A stretch of 64,000 bases of DNA, from the NCBI GenBank assembly GCA_017435385.1, contig JAFSFB010000006.1, positions 1-64,000 of the forward strand. The letters are read 5' to 3'. The notes under the pieces were generated by a model, which saw only the letters and a program-made list of their open reading frames with translations, searched no databases and was not told the origin of the DNA. Both the position numbers and the translations under genes were made by a program. The DNA is from Clostridia bacterium. GTDB lineage: Bacteria > Bacillota > Clostridia > Oscillospirales > Acutalibacteraceae. Of the stretch, positions 24,201 through 33,493 are shown piece after piece; the first letter of the stretch is position 1; the number at the start of each line of letters is the position of its first letter.

Positions 24201-27200
24201 GCGACATGCACCGAGCCTCAGAGCTGTACTGTCTGCGGAGAAACCGTTGCCGCCGCTCTGGGACACGATATGATCCACGAAGAAATGAAGCCCGCAAGCT
24301 GTACGGAAGACGGCTACAGCTCGGGAAGCAGCTGCTTACGCTGTGGCTATGCCGAAGGCAAGACAGTCATTCCTGCCAAGGGACATACTCCGGGTGCCGC
24401 TGCAACCTGCACAAGCAATCAGATATGCACCGTTTGCGGTGTTGAAGTCAAGCCCGCAACAGGCCATAACTATCAGACGACCGTAACGGCTCCCACATGC
24501 ACGGAAAAGGGCTATACAACCCATAGCTGTCTTAACTGCGGCGATACATACACAGACAGCGAAACACCCGCAAAGGGACATGCTCCCGGTGCGGCGGCAA
24601 CCTGCAGCTCTGCTCAGAAATGCGAGGTCTGCTCGGAAGAGCTTGCTCCTGCTCTCGGACATCTTCCGGGTGCCGAAGCCACCTGCACGGAATCTCAGCT
24701 TTGCGTTGATTGCGGAGAGATCCTCGTTCCTGCAAAGGGACATACTCCGGGAGCTCCTGCAAGCTGCGTTTCCGCTCAGACCTGCACGGTGTGCAAGCAG
24801 GAACTTGTTTCCGCAACCGGTCACAGCTATGCTTCGGAGGTAATTGCTCCTTCGTGTACTGAAAACGGATATACCGTGCATACATGCTCAGCCTGCGGTG
24901 ACAGCTATAAGGATTCCGAAATATCTGCACTCGGGCATGATATGCTTCCCGCATCCTGCACGAAGCCTTCCGTATGCGGTAATGAAGGCTGCGGATATAC
25001 AGAAGGAAAGCCTCACGGTCATACGGTCGTTATCGACAATGAGATCCCTGCCGACTGTTTGCACAGCGGATATACTCAGGGCAGACATTGCAGCACTTGC
25101 CGCATGATCATCGTTGAACAGAAGTTTGTTCCTGCCGCAGGACATGTTATACTGACACACAAGGCTAAGGCTCCTTCCTTTACCTCTGTCGGATGGGAGG
25201 CCTATGAAGAATGCCTTAACTGCGATTACACGACCTATAAAGAAATTCCCATGCTCAAAGAAGCGGTTATTTCCGATTATGAAACATTCGTTGAAAACCT
25301 TGCGATCCTTGAAGAGCTTGCGTTTGCATATGTAATGGAGGTTCCCGGAAAAGATCCGCTTGCACTCGTGCTCAAATATATCCGTACAGGTGTTGAGAAG
25401 TATAACGAGGGCTCATGGGGCATTATGGCAGGCTATGAAGATGCAGGCTTTGCTGAATTCGTTGCAAATATCGAAAACGAATTCAATTCCATGGAGGAAA
25501 ACGAAGAACCCATATTGGTAAGCGGTCTTAAAAATATCGAATGCTTTGTTCTTCCCAACGGAGAGCTTGTTGATTTCGGTCACATGTTCGGCTCTATGGA
25601 TATCACTTATCATAACAAGGGAAGTCTTAATCATGCCGATGTTTCGGGATGGGCGGGCGACCTTGTTGACCTTCTTGAATTCTCGGATTACGGCGGAGTG
25701 ACGGGCACTCTCGACGAGATGATTGCTGATATTTCCGCCAACTATCTTCTTCAGGAAGACCCCGAAGAAATCGGCGGATTCAATCAGCAGGATATGTACG
25801 GTGATCTGGATTCATTCTATATAATGCGTGCTCTCGGCGCAGAGGATTATGAGCAGGGTATGCTTACCGAGATCATGAGAGCATACTATACGGAAGAGCT
25901 CACAATGGAAGACCGTGCCGATTATTTCCTCAGGAACAGACTCGGCGGAGTGAGCACCCGTGCCGATGTCCGTGATGCAGTATATAATGCCTATACGGGA
26001 AATAAGATGCTCACCACTCTTGAGGCGACAAAGGAATTCAAAACGGCAAATGTTGCTCAGATGAGAATGGCTTGCTGTTATGCTTTTGCGGATTATATCT
26101 GTAAGCTTGCGGGAGATTATGTTGAAGTAACGGAAAATCCGTATTTCACTGTTTTCTCGAGTGAAACATCAACTCTTGCTCCCGGAATCATCCAGAATAT
26201 CAGGAAGGCAACTTCGGCGGACAACAAGCAGATGGTTTATTATACCGCAACTGCGGATCTGACCAGAGAAGATGTTCATGTTTATGCAAACTATAAAAAC
26301 AACGATCCCTCCGTATGGGGAATGCAGACCGTTCTCGGTCAGGCAAATGCCGCACAGCAAAAATACGGAAATCCCGAAAGCGAGCATTATATCGAAAACT
26401 ACAATGTAATTGCAAGCATCAACGGTGACGGATATAACATGGGAACGGGTGAACCCGGCGGTTTGCTTATAATGGACGGCAAGGAGTACCATGCAATTGA
26501 CGGCGGCGGCTTCTTCGGAATCACAAATGAAGGAAAAGCCGTGATAGGCACTCAGGATGAGTATAATAAAATCTATAAAAATCAGCTGAAGGAAGCCATC
26601 GGCGGTTTCGGCACAACGCTTATCAAAGACGGCGAAATTGCAATTACGGCAACCTCCGACTATTATACAAAGCGTGCCAGCCGTACATCTGTCGGCATAA
26701 CAAAAACCGGTAAGGTTGTGTTTATGGTTCTTGACGGCAGACAGGAGCCTGTTTCCTGCGGCGGCGACATGATTGAAATTGCTTATATCATGTATGAAGC
26801 GGGTTGCGTTCATGCGATCAATCTTGACGGCGGCGGCTCAACAACTTATGTTGCAAAGCTTGAAGGTGCAGATGAGCTCAGCGTTGTGAGCAGACCCTCC
26901 GACGGCACCGCCCGTTCCGTCAGCACCTCGCTTATGATGGTTTCAACCGCACCGAGCTCAACGGCATTTGACCATGCTGTCATCGATAGCGAAACGGAAT
27001 ATCTTACCGTCGGCTCAAGCATTCGTCTTACCGCTTCCGGCGTAAGCGCAACCGGTAACGCCGCAGAGCTTCCCGAAGGAACAACATGGGCTGTTTCGGA
27101 TGATTCCTGCTGCACTCTTACTCCCGACGGTGTTCTTACCGCTCTTCGCAACGGTTCGGTCGATATCAGCCTTATGCTCGGCGATTCGGTTGTCGGTTCA

Positions 27201-30200
27201 ACAACGATCAACATTGTTGTTCCTGACAGAATATATTTCAGCAAGGAAAACATTAATGCGGTTTACGGTCTGAGGGCGGAGCTTCCCGTTGTTGCTCTTT
27301 ATCAGAACAAACCCGTAACCGTAAATGAAAACGATATCGTGTTTGCGCTTGACAAGCCTGAGGCGGGCAGCTTTGACGGCTTCGGATTTACGGGATCAAA
27401 GGAAAGCGGAGTCAAGAATGTTGTGATAACCGCTTCGCTTGCCGCACTTCCCGACAGAACGGCAATTGTTTCGGTTTCTCTTTATGATGAAGATGAGTAT
27501 ACCTTTGACTTCGACAAGGCAGTCGGAGGCGACAGAACGCTTGCGTGGAACCGTGTTGTTTCCAACTCAACGACCGAGGATAATATTCTTTATGAAATTG
27601 TCGACAGGGAACAGCCCATGGTTACGGAATACACCTTTGCCATTGATATGACACAGATTCCCATTCCCGAACAGCTTGCCGATCTGACGACAATGCTTCC
27701 CGGTGCCGAGATTGAAGGCGCATCTGCATGGACATTCCTTATGCAGCTTGCAGAGCGTGTAAGCGTTCTCACTCAGGTAAGACCTTCGATTAAGTTCGAC
27801 AGTAATTTTGATGTTGATTATTCTCAGATCACAATTATAAACGAATATTTTATTCTTACAGACACTGTGTTTGATGAGGAAACGAACACTCTTACGCTCA
27901 TACTGAACTGGAAGGATCAGACTCAGCCCATTGACCCTGCCATGGCAAATCCGCTCTGCATTCTCAAGGGAATCAAGGTAACTCCCAAAGACAGCGCCGA
28001 GTGGAGCAAGAACAAGCTCACTCCCGTCAATATGGGAGAGGTCAGCTATGATGTGTATATGCGTGCCAACGCTCTGTACACATTTGCTCAGAAGCCCGAG
28101 AATCAGCAGGCTTACGGCATCTATCCCTTTGTCAACGGTGAGGAAAAGGGCGGCAGATTCGGCAGCATTTATGCTGAAATAGAAGACACCTACACGCTTT
28201 CAAAAGAAATCAAGGACGGCTGGGTAAACGAAGAAGGCGGCTTTGCATATTACAGCGAAGGCGTGAAATATACGGGTATCAGAAAGATTGACGGATATTA
28301 TTATGATTTCGGCGAAAACGGAATCAATGTCGGTCAGACCAGATATACGGGAGTGTTCCTTGATGAGGAACAGAACGTATACCGTTACTCGAAGCTCGGA
28401 GAGCTTGCTTCGGGCTGGCAGATGATAGGAGAAGCCTGGTATTATTTCCACCCCGATACCATGGCTGCAAAAGCAGGCAAATATAAAACCGGCTCGATCA
28501 ACGTTACATATGAATTTGAGGAAACGGGTAAGCTCGTTTCCGGCGTATGGGTAAAATGTGTTCTCGGCTACAGGTATTATTACGGACCGTCGTATCACAG
28601 AAAAGGCTTTGTTGAAATAGACGGAAACACCTACTATTTCTATAACAGCTACAGATACGAGGGTATCCGCTGCGTTCAGGAATCCAACAGCGATTATTAT
28701 ACCTGGTATGATTTCGGCGACGACGGCATCAGAAGGGATGAGGTCATTCCCGACGGCTTCTATACAGAGCCCGACGGTTCGCTTTACTATGTTGTTGACG
28801 GTATTGCGCTCGAGGGTCTTCAGAAGATCGACGGCGACTATTATTTCTTCGATTATCGCTGCCGTGCCGTAAAGGGCACAGTATACACCGATCCCTCCAA
28901 TTGCGATCTTCCCGTTGCGACCTATACTTTCGGCGATGATTATAAGATGGTCAAGGGGCTCGTCAAGAAGGAAGACGGCACAATTATCTATTACGAAAAC
29001 GGCAGACCCAAATCAAAGGGACTCGTTGAAATAGACGGTGACTATTACTTTGCGGGCGGTTCAAACGGTGAAATAACGCTCAATGAAACCAGATATGTCT
29101 GGGAAGGCAACGGCATTCTTCCGGAAGGAACATATTCATTCGGACCCGACGGCAAAATGCTCAGAGGAATCGTTGAAACAGACGGAGCACTTTACTACTA
29201 CAAGGACGGCAAGCCCAATGCGGCAGGTCTTGTAGAGGTTGACGGAGCTTACTATTTCGCCTGCTATTCGGACGGCAGAGTGGCGGTCAATGAAAAACGC
29301 TATGTCTGGGAGGGCAACGGTCTTCTTCCCGAGTCCAATTATGAATTCGGTCCCGACGGCAAGATGCTCAACGGAATAGTGGATATTGACGGAGTTCTTT
29401 ACTACTATGAAAACGGCAAGCCCAAAACCAAAGGTCTTGTTGAGATCGACGGAGCTTACTATTTCGCCTGCTATTCGGACGGCAGAATTGCCGTGAACGA
29501 AAACCGCTATGTCTGGGAGGGCAACGGCATCCTTCCCGAATCCAACTATGAGTTCGGACCCGACGGCAGGATGCTTGACGGACTTGTTGTCAAAGACGGA
29601 ATCCTTTATTATTACGAAACAGGTAAACCCAAGACAAAAGGCCTTGTTGAAATAGACGGTGACTACTATTTTGCGGGCGGTTCAAGCGGTGAGGTTACGG
29701 TCAGCCAAACCAGATATGTCTGGGAAGGCAACGGAATTCTTCCTGAAGGCGATTATGAGTTCGGACCCGACGGCAGAATGCTTATCGGCATGGTGGAAAA
29801 AGACGGCAAGCTTTGCTTCTATGAAACAGGCAGACCGAAAGCAAAAGGATTTTTTGAACTGAACGGTTCATACTATTGCGTTGTCGGTTCAAACGGTGAG
29901 CTTGCGGTGAACGGTGTTCACGACGTAACGGTCACGAACGGTCTTCTTCCGGCAGGCAAATATGAATTTGATCCGGACGGAAAGATGCTTGACGGCATAG
30001 TTGAAAAGAACGGTGTTCTTTATTACTATGAAAACGGCAGTCCCAGGAAGGCTGGCCTTGTTGAAGTGGACGGTGCACGCTATTTCGCAAACGGCTCGAA
30101 CGGTGAAATTGCCGTAGATCAGAAGATATATGTTGATAACGGCAACGGAATTCTTCCCGAGGGTGAATATGAATTCGGTCCCGACGGAAAAATGACAGAC

Positions 30201-30410
30201 GGATTCTTTGAAAGAAACGGCTCCAGATATTATTATGTTGACGGCAAACCTGCCCCGATGGGACTTGTTTATGTTGACGGATATTACTATTTTGTCAGAA
30301 ATCAAGAGGGCTTGCTTATCGTTGATCAGACATATTATATCTGGGAAACAAACGGACTTGCTCTTGAAATGAATCATGTCTTCGATGAATACGGACGCAT
30401 TATAGGCTGA
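21207..30410 (+). CDS. Giant cell-wall-binding protein with Cys/His repeats and phosphodiester glycosidase domain, about 3067 aa
   Basis: I place the start at 21207 (10 nt after GGAGG) rather than the ATG at 21198, which is only 1 nt after it. The N-terminus (MLLFRRVIAWILSAILGFSS) is signal-like. Residues about 795-1350 hold many repeats of the form ATCT..Q.CTVCG followed by GH, plus CTEKGYTTHSCLNCGD, rich in Cys and His. Residues about 1655-1912 match NAGPA-type phosphodiester glycosidase (GGLLIMDGKEYHAIDGGGFF, HAINLDGGGSTTYV). About 2335-3065 are cell-wall/glucan-binding repeats (YYYENGKPKTKGLVEIDG, FGPDGKML), about seven long units. It lies directly upstream of the capsule operon and probably binds and trims a surface polysaccharide; that role is inference. 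Confidence 0.85.
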   Translation: MLLFRRVIAWILSAILGFSSLPVTEFDPGADIEAGKGFFESIFDSKKEEVSLWSILVEMNALLVRYIGSGDVSDEQISEAVDSMDSATAHSAVSDLSAIEAFADKLSLKELRSLSKTNTARSIGFMNNALGLKSVFFSSLSSPDASNMILGGKIEVEDSAGTGAVSGNSVTVTVKGKLAASETNTVKIYNRTNAISTLTFDYSASNYKSFSLGNSSGTYTALLYPGSYVSFTIEAGTPYKTAKLQMSNFSLVAAAESSNVKFEYNSSYGTVTVDGTAVADGAIREVTLADGATLVASAAGNGRFLGWINPSTGLILSTSASYKLTPVADMAVRAVFVGSTGVAYFRALGGNYLFDDLNRAMEYASASGCSTVVSVNDGTVPAGDYTIPSGVTLLIPFDDANTIYTTDPEIVSDAYTKPTAYRTLTMETGSNITVNGSLCLPAKHYSAHGSKTNGASPVGACPFIRMNSGSSVTVNSGGKLYAYGFITGAGTITAKKGADVYEYFQIMDFRGGSQTTDMDNGVFPLSQYYIQNIEVPLTIEAGARENCFASMTMSGMDFGTSVEFISSDAGMFNLSSGSVTKRYDEKTDRLVFEFDGVMSISPIEMEFGTGLLATKINSRDYELPINGNITVKANSGTITLAQDVAMLPGSEFIIGENAKCIIASGCNVYVYDSAEWGDFCGAKNQKFIPVQYAPGRKYNRTAADLKDAKIQIDGILDASNGFLYTTAGGADLCSSAKGKIILKKGSQSKTYQLVQNVGYTEIPITPAKLRNADGTYMLPSASTSTSYFVDGVWREHSGHSYTEKLVSEATCETAGIKSFTCFCGSTYTESSPAKGHTPGAAADCDSAQTCTVCGKELNAALGHNYSSVTVMPDCTKEGYTTHTCLRCGDSYIDGKTPAKGHAPGAAATCTSNQICTVCGVEVKPATGHDYQATVTAPTCTEKGYTTHSCLNCGDTYTDSETPAKGHAPGADATCTQPQICTVCGVTLKSENGHVPGAEATCTEPQSCTVCGETVAAALGHDMIHEEMKPASCTEDGYSSGSSCLRCGYAEGKTVIPAKGHTPGAAATCTSNQICTVCGVEVKPATGHNYQTTVTAPTCTEKGYTTHSCLNCGDTYTDSETPAKGHAPGAAATCSSAQKCEVCSEELAPALGHLPGAEATCTESQLCVDCGEILVPAKGHTPGAPASCVSAQTCTVCKQELVSATGHSYASEVIAPSCTENGYTVHTCSACGDSYKDSEISALGHDMLPASCTKPSVCGNEGCGYTEGKPHGHTVVIDNEIPADCLHSGYTQGRHCSTCRMIIVEQKFVPAAGHVILTHKAKAPSFTSVGWEAYEECLNCDYTTYKEIPMLKEAVISDYETFVENLAILEELAFAYVMEVPGKDPLALVLKYIRTGVEKYNEGSWGIMAGYEDAGFAEFVANIENEFNSMEENEEPILVSGLKNIECFVLPNGELVDFGHMFGSMDITYHNKGSLNHADVSGWAGDLVDLLEFSDYGGVTGTLDEMIADISANYLLQEDPEEIGGFNQQDMYGDLDSFYIMRALGAEDYEQGMLTEIMRAYYTEELTMEDRADYFLRNRLGGVSTRADVRDAVYNAYTGNKMLTTLEATKEFKTANVAQMRMACCYAFADYICKLAGDYVEVTENPYFTVFSSETSTLAPGIIQNIRKATSADNKQMVYYTATADLTREDVHVYANYKNNDPSVWGMQTVLGQANAAQQKYGNPESEHYIENYNVIASINGDGYNMGTGEPGGLLIMDGKEYHAIDGGGFFGITNEGKAVIGTQDEYNKIYKNQLKEAIGGFGTTLIKDGEIAITATSDYYTKRASRTSVGITKTGKVVFMVLDGRQEPVSCGGDMIEIAYIMYEAGCVHAINLDGGGSTTYVAKLEGADELSVVSRPSDGTARSVSTSLMMVSTAPSSTAFDHAVIDSETEYLTVGSSIRLTASGVSATGNAAELPEGTTWAVSDDSCCTLTPDGVLTALRNGSVDISLMLGDSVVGSTTINIVVPDRIYFSKENINAVYGLRAELPVVALYQNKPVTVNENDIVFALDKPEAGSFDGFGFTGSKESGVKNVVITASLAALPDRTAIVSVSLYDEDEYTFDFDKAVGGDRTLAWNRVVSNSTTEDNILYEIVDREQPMVTEYTFAIDMTQIPIPEQLADLTTMLPGAEIEGASAWTFLMQLAERVSVLTQVRPSIKFDSNFDVDYSQITIINEYFILTDTVFDEETNTLTLILNWKDQTQPIDPAMANPLCILKGIKVTPKDSAEWSKNKLTPVNMGEVSYDVYMRANALYTFAQKPENQQAYGIYPFVNGEEKGGRFGSIYAEIEDTYTLSKEIKDGWVNEEGGFAYYSEGVKYTGIRKIDGYYYDFGENGINVGQTRYTGVFLDEEQNVYRYSKLGELASGWQMIGEAWYYFHPDTMAAKAGKYKTGSINVTYEFEETGKLVSGVWVKCVLGYRYYYGPSYHRKGFVEIDGNTYYFYNSYRYEGIRCVQESNSDYYTWYDFGDDGIRRDEVIPDGFYTEPDGSLYYVVDGIALEGLQKIDGDYYFFDYRCRAVKGTVYTDPSNCDLPVATYTFGDDYKMVKGLVKKEDGTIIYYENGRPKSKGLVEIDGDYYFAGGSNGEITLNETRYVWEGNGILPEGTYSFGPDGKMLRGIVETDGALYYYKDGKPNAAGLVEVDGAYYFACYSDGRVAVNEKRYVWEGNGLLPESNYEFGPDGKMLNGIVDIDGVLYYYENGKPKTKGLVEIDGAYYFACYSDGRIAVNENRYVWEGNGILPESNYEFGPDGRMLDGLVVKDGILYYYETGKPKTKGLVEIDGDYYFAGGSSGEVTVSQTRYVWEGNGILPEGDYEFGPDGRMLIGMVEKDGKLCFYETGRPKAKGFFELNGSYYCVVGSNGELAVNGVHDVTVTNGLLPAGKYEFDPDGKMLDGIVEKNGVLYYYENGSPRKAGLVEVDGARYFANGSNGEIAVDQKIYVDNGNGILPEGEYEFGPDGKMTDGFFERNGSRYYYVDGKPAPMGLVYVDGYYYFVRNQEGLLIVDQTYYIWETNGLALEMNHVFDEYGRIIG

Positions 30411-30413
30411 ATA

Positions 30414-30462
30414 AAGATCGGCTCAATCGGACAAATTGTTCTTTTGAGCCGATCTTTTATTT
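30414..30462 (+). terminator. Terminator between the giant gene and the capsule operon
   Basis: A perfect 13-bp stem (30414-30426 with 30444-30456) followed by TTATTT. Confidence 0.85.
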
Positions 30463-30491
30463 AAATTTATATACAATAAACCTATTATATG

Positions 30492-30519
30492 TTGATTTTT
30501 TTATAAACTGTGTTATAAT
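30492..30519 (+). promoter_or_regulatory. Promoter of the capsule/exopolysaccharide operon
   Basis: -35 TTGATT (30492-30497), a 16-bp spacer and -10 TATAAT (30514-30519), about 47 bp before the first start codon. Confidence 0.65.
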
Positions 30520-30565
30520 TAATTGTATATTTTTTGAATTAATTGTTTTGGGAGAGCTTTGGATA

Positions 30566-31324
30566 ATGGAACAGACTAAGATGAACACCAGGGAATACTA
30601 TGTTATTGACCTTGTCCATATATTAAAAAGCATATGGCACAGAATATGGGCGGTTATTCTTTCGAGCGTTCTTGCCGCTGCGATAGCTTTTTCTCTTGCG
30701 GCGTTTGTGATAACGCCCAAGTATTCCTCGTCAATAATGCTTTATGTCAACAACAGCTCTTTTACGGTAGGCGATCTGGGCTTCAGCATCAGCTCATCGG
30801 AGATCAGTGCGGCGCAGAGCCTTGTAAAAACATATTCGGTTCTTCTCAAAAACCGTACAACGCTTGAAAAGGTTATTGCCGAAACAGGGGTTTCATATAC
30901 ATGGAAAGAGCTTGACGAAATGATCGAAGCAGCTCCCGTCAATGAAACCGAGATCATGGCGATCACCGTAACGGGCACCGATCCTTATGAAGCTGAAAGA
31001 ATCGCAAACGGAATTGCCAAGATCCTTCCGCAGAGAGTTTCGGAAATAGTTGAGGGCAGTTCGATGGAGGTTGTTGACTCGGCGGTTGCGGTCAACAAAA
31101 AGGTTTCTCCGAGCATCACAAAATTCACTGCGGTCGGTTTTGTTCTGGGCACTCTTATCTCATTGATAGTTCTTGTTATCATCGCTCTTCTCGATAACAC
31201 GGTTCACGATGAGGAATATATCATCAATAATTATAATTATCCCGTGCTGGCAAAGATTCCTGACCTTTTGGATTCGGGTGCAAAGAAGTATTCGTACTAT
31301 AACAGCTATAAAGGGTCTAAGTGA
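30566..31324 (+). CDS. Wzz/CapA-like polysaccharide chain-length and kinase-modulator protein, 252 aa
   Basis: Polysaccharide co-polymerase of the Gram-positive type. It has an N-terminal membrane helix (RIWAVILSSVLAAAIAFSLA), an extracellular loop starting ITPKYSSSIMLYVNN, the helical region of the Wzz fold, and a second helix (FTAVGFVLGTLISLIVLVII) near the C-terminus. In this arrangement it activates the separate tyrosine kinase encoded next. The start at ATG 30566 follows GGGAGAG; the TTG 18 nt upstream overlaps the ribosome binding site region. First gene of the operon. Confidence 0.88.
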   Translation: MEQTKMNTREYYVIDLVHILKSIWHRIWAVILSSVLAAAIAFSLAAFVITPKYSSSIMLYVNNSSFTVGDLGFSISSSEISAAQSLVKTYSVLLKNRTTLEKVIAETGVSYTWKELDEMIEAAPVNETEIMAITVTGTDPYEAERIANGIAKILPQRVSEIVEGSSMEVVDSAVAVNKKVSPSITKFTAVGFVLGTLISLIVLVIIALLDNTVHDEEYIINNYNYPVLAKIPDLLDSGAKKYSYYNSYKGSK

Positions 31325-31340
31325 AAGCAGGTGAATTAAA

Positions 31341-32105
31341 ATGGGAATGAAAAGCAAAAGCAGAAGCGCTTTTTCAAATTCAGACAATCAGAAAACGCTT
31401 CATAAAAATCTTGAATTTACCGCTACGGAACAGTATAAGCTTTTAAGAACCAATCTTTCATTCACTTTGCAGAAGGATAATGATGAGTGTGCAATCATCG
31501 GCGTAACGAGTGCAATGAGGGGCGAGGGAAAAAGCACAACGGCGGTCAATCTTTCGTATGTTCTTGCCGAAAGCGGAAAAAAAGTGCTTCTTGTCGACTG
31601 CGACCTGAGAATTCCCAGCGTTGCAAAGAAGATGCAGATAGAAAACGAGGTGGGACTCACCGACCTGCTCAAAGGCGGAGAAAGCTTCCACATGAAAAAA
31701 TTCCAGTCAGAGCATTACAGTAACTGGTATATTCTTCCTTCGGGACCGCTGCCTCCCAATCCCTCGGAGCTTCTCGGCTCGAAGAAAATGGAGAATGTTC
31801 TTAAAATTCTTTCGGAAAATTTTGATTACATTATTCTTGATCTTCCGCCGGTCAACATTGTTTCAGATGCTCTGACCGTTTCAAAATATATCGACGGCAT
31901 GATAGTTGTTATAAGAGAGGACTATACGGAAAAGAAGGAGCTTGAAAACTGCTTCAGACTTCTTAAACTTTCAGATGTAAATGTTCTCGGATGCGTAATC
32001 AATGAGTCCAAAAACGGTAAGGGTACTTACAGCAAATATAAATACAGGCGATACTACAAGTATTACAAAACCTACGGCAAATACGGAGATAAAGACAGCA
32101 AGTAA
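31341..32105 (+). CDS. cpsD: CpsD/CapB-type BY-kinase (tyrosine kinase), 254 aa
   Basis: Cytoplasmic bacterial tyrosine kinase controlling polysaccharide assembly. Walker A is TSAMRGEGKST (about residues 54-64), Walker A' is KVLLVDCDLRIPSV, and Walker B is YIILDLPPV. The C-terminus carries the expected autophosphorylated tyrosine cluster, about nine Tyr in the last 24 residues (YSKYKYRRYYKYYKTYGKYG). It is encoded 16 nt after its membrane activator and 12 nt before its phosphatase, the standard Firmicutes order. Confident family assignment. Confidence 0.93.
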   Translation: MGMKSKSRSAFSNSDNQKTLHKNLEFTATEQYKLLRTNLSFTLQKDNDECAIIGVTSAMRGEGKSTTAVNLSYVLAESGKKVLLVDCDLRIPSVAKKMQIENEVGLTDLLKGGESFHMKKFQSEHYSNWYILPSGPLPPNPSELLGSKKMENVLKILSENFDYIILDLPPVNIVSDALTVSKYIDGMIVVIREDYTEKKELENCFRLLKLSDVNVLGCVINESKNGKGTYSKYKYRRYYKYYKTYGKYGDKDSK

Positions 32106-32117
32106 GAAGGTGTAAGG

Positions 32118-32825
32118 ATGATTGATTTTCACACCCACATTCTTCCGAAAACGGATGACGGAAGCCGAAGCACCGACGAAAGCCTGCAAATGCTTTCCGC
32201 TCTTAAAGAACAGGGCATAGACACGGTTGCCGCAACGCCCCATTTTTATGCGAACGATGAGTCGGTTCACGATTTCATAAAAAGAAGGCAGGCTTCGTTT
32301 GAAGCATTAAAAAGCAAGGTTTCTGACGGTATGCCTGAGATTATTCCCGGCGCAGAGGTCAGATATTATGAGGGCATAAGCCGTCTTGACGGTCTGAGAT
32401 CTCTCTGTCTTCAGGGAACAGGGCTTCTGCTCCTTGAAATGCCGATGAGAAGATGGACGGATTATAGCATTCGGGAGCTTATTGATATTTCCTGCAGCGG
32501 CAAAATAATTCCGGTGCTTGCCCATGTGGAAAGATATATGCGTTTTCAGCAGAAGGGTATATTTGATGCGCTTCTCGAAAACGATGTTCTTATGCAAATA
32601 AATGCAAGCTTTGTAAACGGTCTGCTGACAAAAAGAAAAGCGGTCGGTCTGATCGAAAGGCGGAAGGTGCTTTTTATCGGCTCCGATTGTCATAACATGT
32701 CGGACAGACCCCCGAACATAGGTAAGGCCTATGAAACGATCAGAAAAAAGCTCGGAGACGATTTCTCCGACAGCTTTAATGAATATGCAAAAAAATTTAT
32801 ATACCGAAAGGATGAGCAATTATGA
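32118..32825 (+). CDS. cpsB: CpsB/CapC-type PHP tyrosine-protein phosphatase, 235 aa
   Basis: Manganese-dependent PHP-fold phosphatase that dephosphorylates CpsD. It begins MIDFHTHILPKTDDGSRST, containing the FHTHILP metal-binding signature, and has ATPHFY, PGAEVRYYEG, LAHVERY and FIGSDCHNM further on, all typical of the family. AAGAAGGTG lies before the ATG. Its stop (TGA) overlaps the ATG of the next gene by 4 nt, so translation is coupled. Confidence 0.93.
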   Translation: MIDFHTHILPKTDDGSRSTDESLQMLSALKEQGIDTVAATPHFYANDESVHDFIKRRQASFEALKSKVSDGMPEIIPGAEVRYYEGISRLDGLRSLCLQGTGLLLLEMPMRRWTDYSIRELIDISCSGKIIPVLAHVERYMRFQQKGIFDALLENDVLMQINASFVNGLLTKRKAVGLIERRKVLFIGSDCHNMSDRPPNIGKAYETIRKKLGDDFSDSFNEYAKKFIYRKDEQL

Positions 32826-33493
32826 AAAAAGCATTGGCAATTTGTCTGGCACTTGTGATGGCGGTCAGCGCAGCGATGATGGTTTTTGCCGCACCGGGCG
32901 GATTTGTTTCAAGCCCCTCAGGCAACGAAGCTCCCGTTATCATCACAGTAAGCTATGAGGACGGTTCATGCAACCCCAAGGTCGTTGTAACTCCTTACAG
33001 CGAAAGAGATACTCTTGAAGAAGAAAAAGAAGATGACATGAATGAAGCCTACGATGAAATAGCCGCAAACAAAAACCTTTCCGGTCTTTGTTCTGAGCTT
33101 TCATCGGTTGCTGCAGCAAAGAACATTCCCGTTTCAAGGCTTGCTGTCAGCGACCTGTTTGACATAAGCGCATATCATTACGGAGATCACGATTTCTGCG
33201 GCAGCATTACCGTAAAGGTCGGCACAGAGGCTCTCAGAAATTTTGTTGCACTTCTTCACCGTGATGCTGACGGCACATGGGAAGTTGTTCCCGGGGTCAT
33301 TGTTAATGTTGAGGAAGGAACTATCACTTTCTCCGCAGATGATTTTTCGCCCTATGCGATAGTTGTTGATACAGGCTCAAATGCTATTCCCGATACCGGC
33401 GCAGATATTTATATTCCTGCAATAGCGATGATTGCTTCCGCCGTTTCGCTTGTATTTGTCCTCTTCAGCATGAAGAAGAAGCAGAAGGCATGA
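32822..33493 (+). CDS. Sortase-type surface protein in the capsule operon, 223 aa
   Basis: The signal peptide is at 1-23 (MKKALAICLALVMAVSAAMM VFA). The mature part holds a short acidic linker and a beta-rich domain (FCGSITVKVGTEAL, DGTWEVVPGVIVNV, ITFSADDFSPYAIVVD). The C-terminus has IPDTGA, then a hydrophobic helix (YIPAIAMIASAVSLVFVLFS) and KKKQK, a good LPXTG-like sorting signal with Ile in the first place. It overlaps the neighbours at both ends by 4 nt. The domain recalls those found after SLH or beside adhesins, but I cannot name it. It may tether or organise the capsule on the wall. Confidence 0.75.
   Translation: MKKALAICLALVMAVSAAMMVFAAPGGFVSSPSGNEAPVIITVSYEDGSCNPKVVVTPYSERDTLEEEKEDDMNEAYDEIAANKNLSGLCSELSSVAAAKNIPVSRLAVSDLFDISAYHYGDHDFCGSITVKVGTEALRNFVALLHRDADGTWEVVPGVIVNVEEGTITFSADDFSPYAIVVDTGSNAIPDTGADIYIPAIAMIASAVSLVFVLFSMKKKQKA

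Noticed and set aside
23697..24881. Long minus-strand ORFs within the Cys/His repeat region of the giant gene
   Set aside because: Open because of the repetitive codon pattern of the plus-strand gene; they have no start signals and no recognisable domain.
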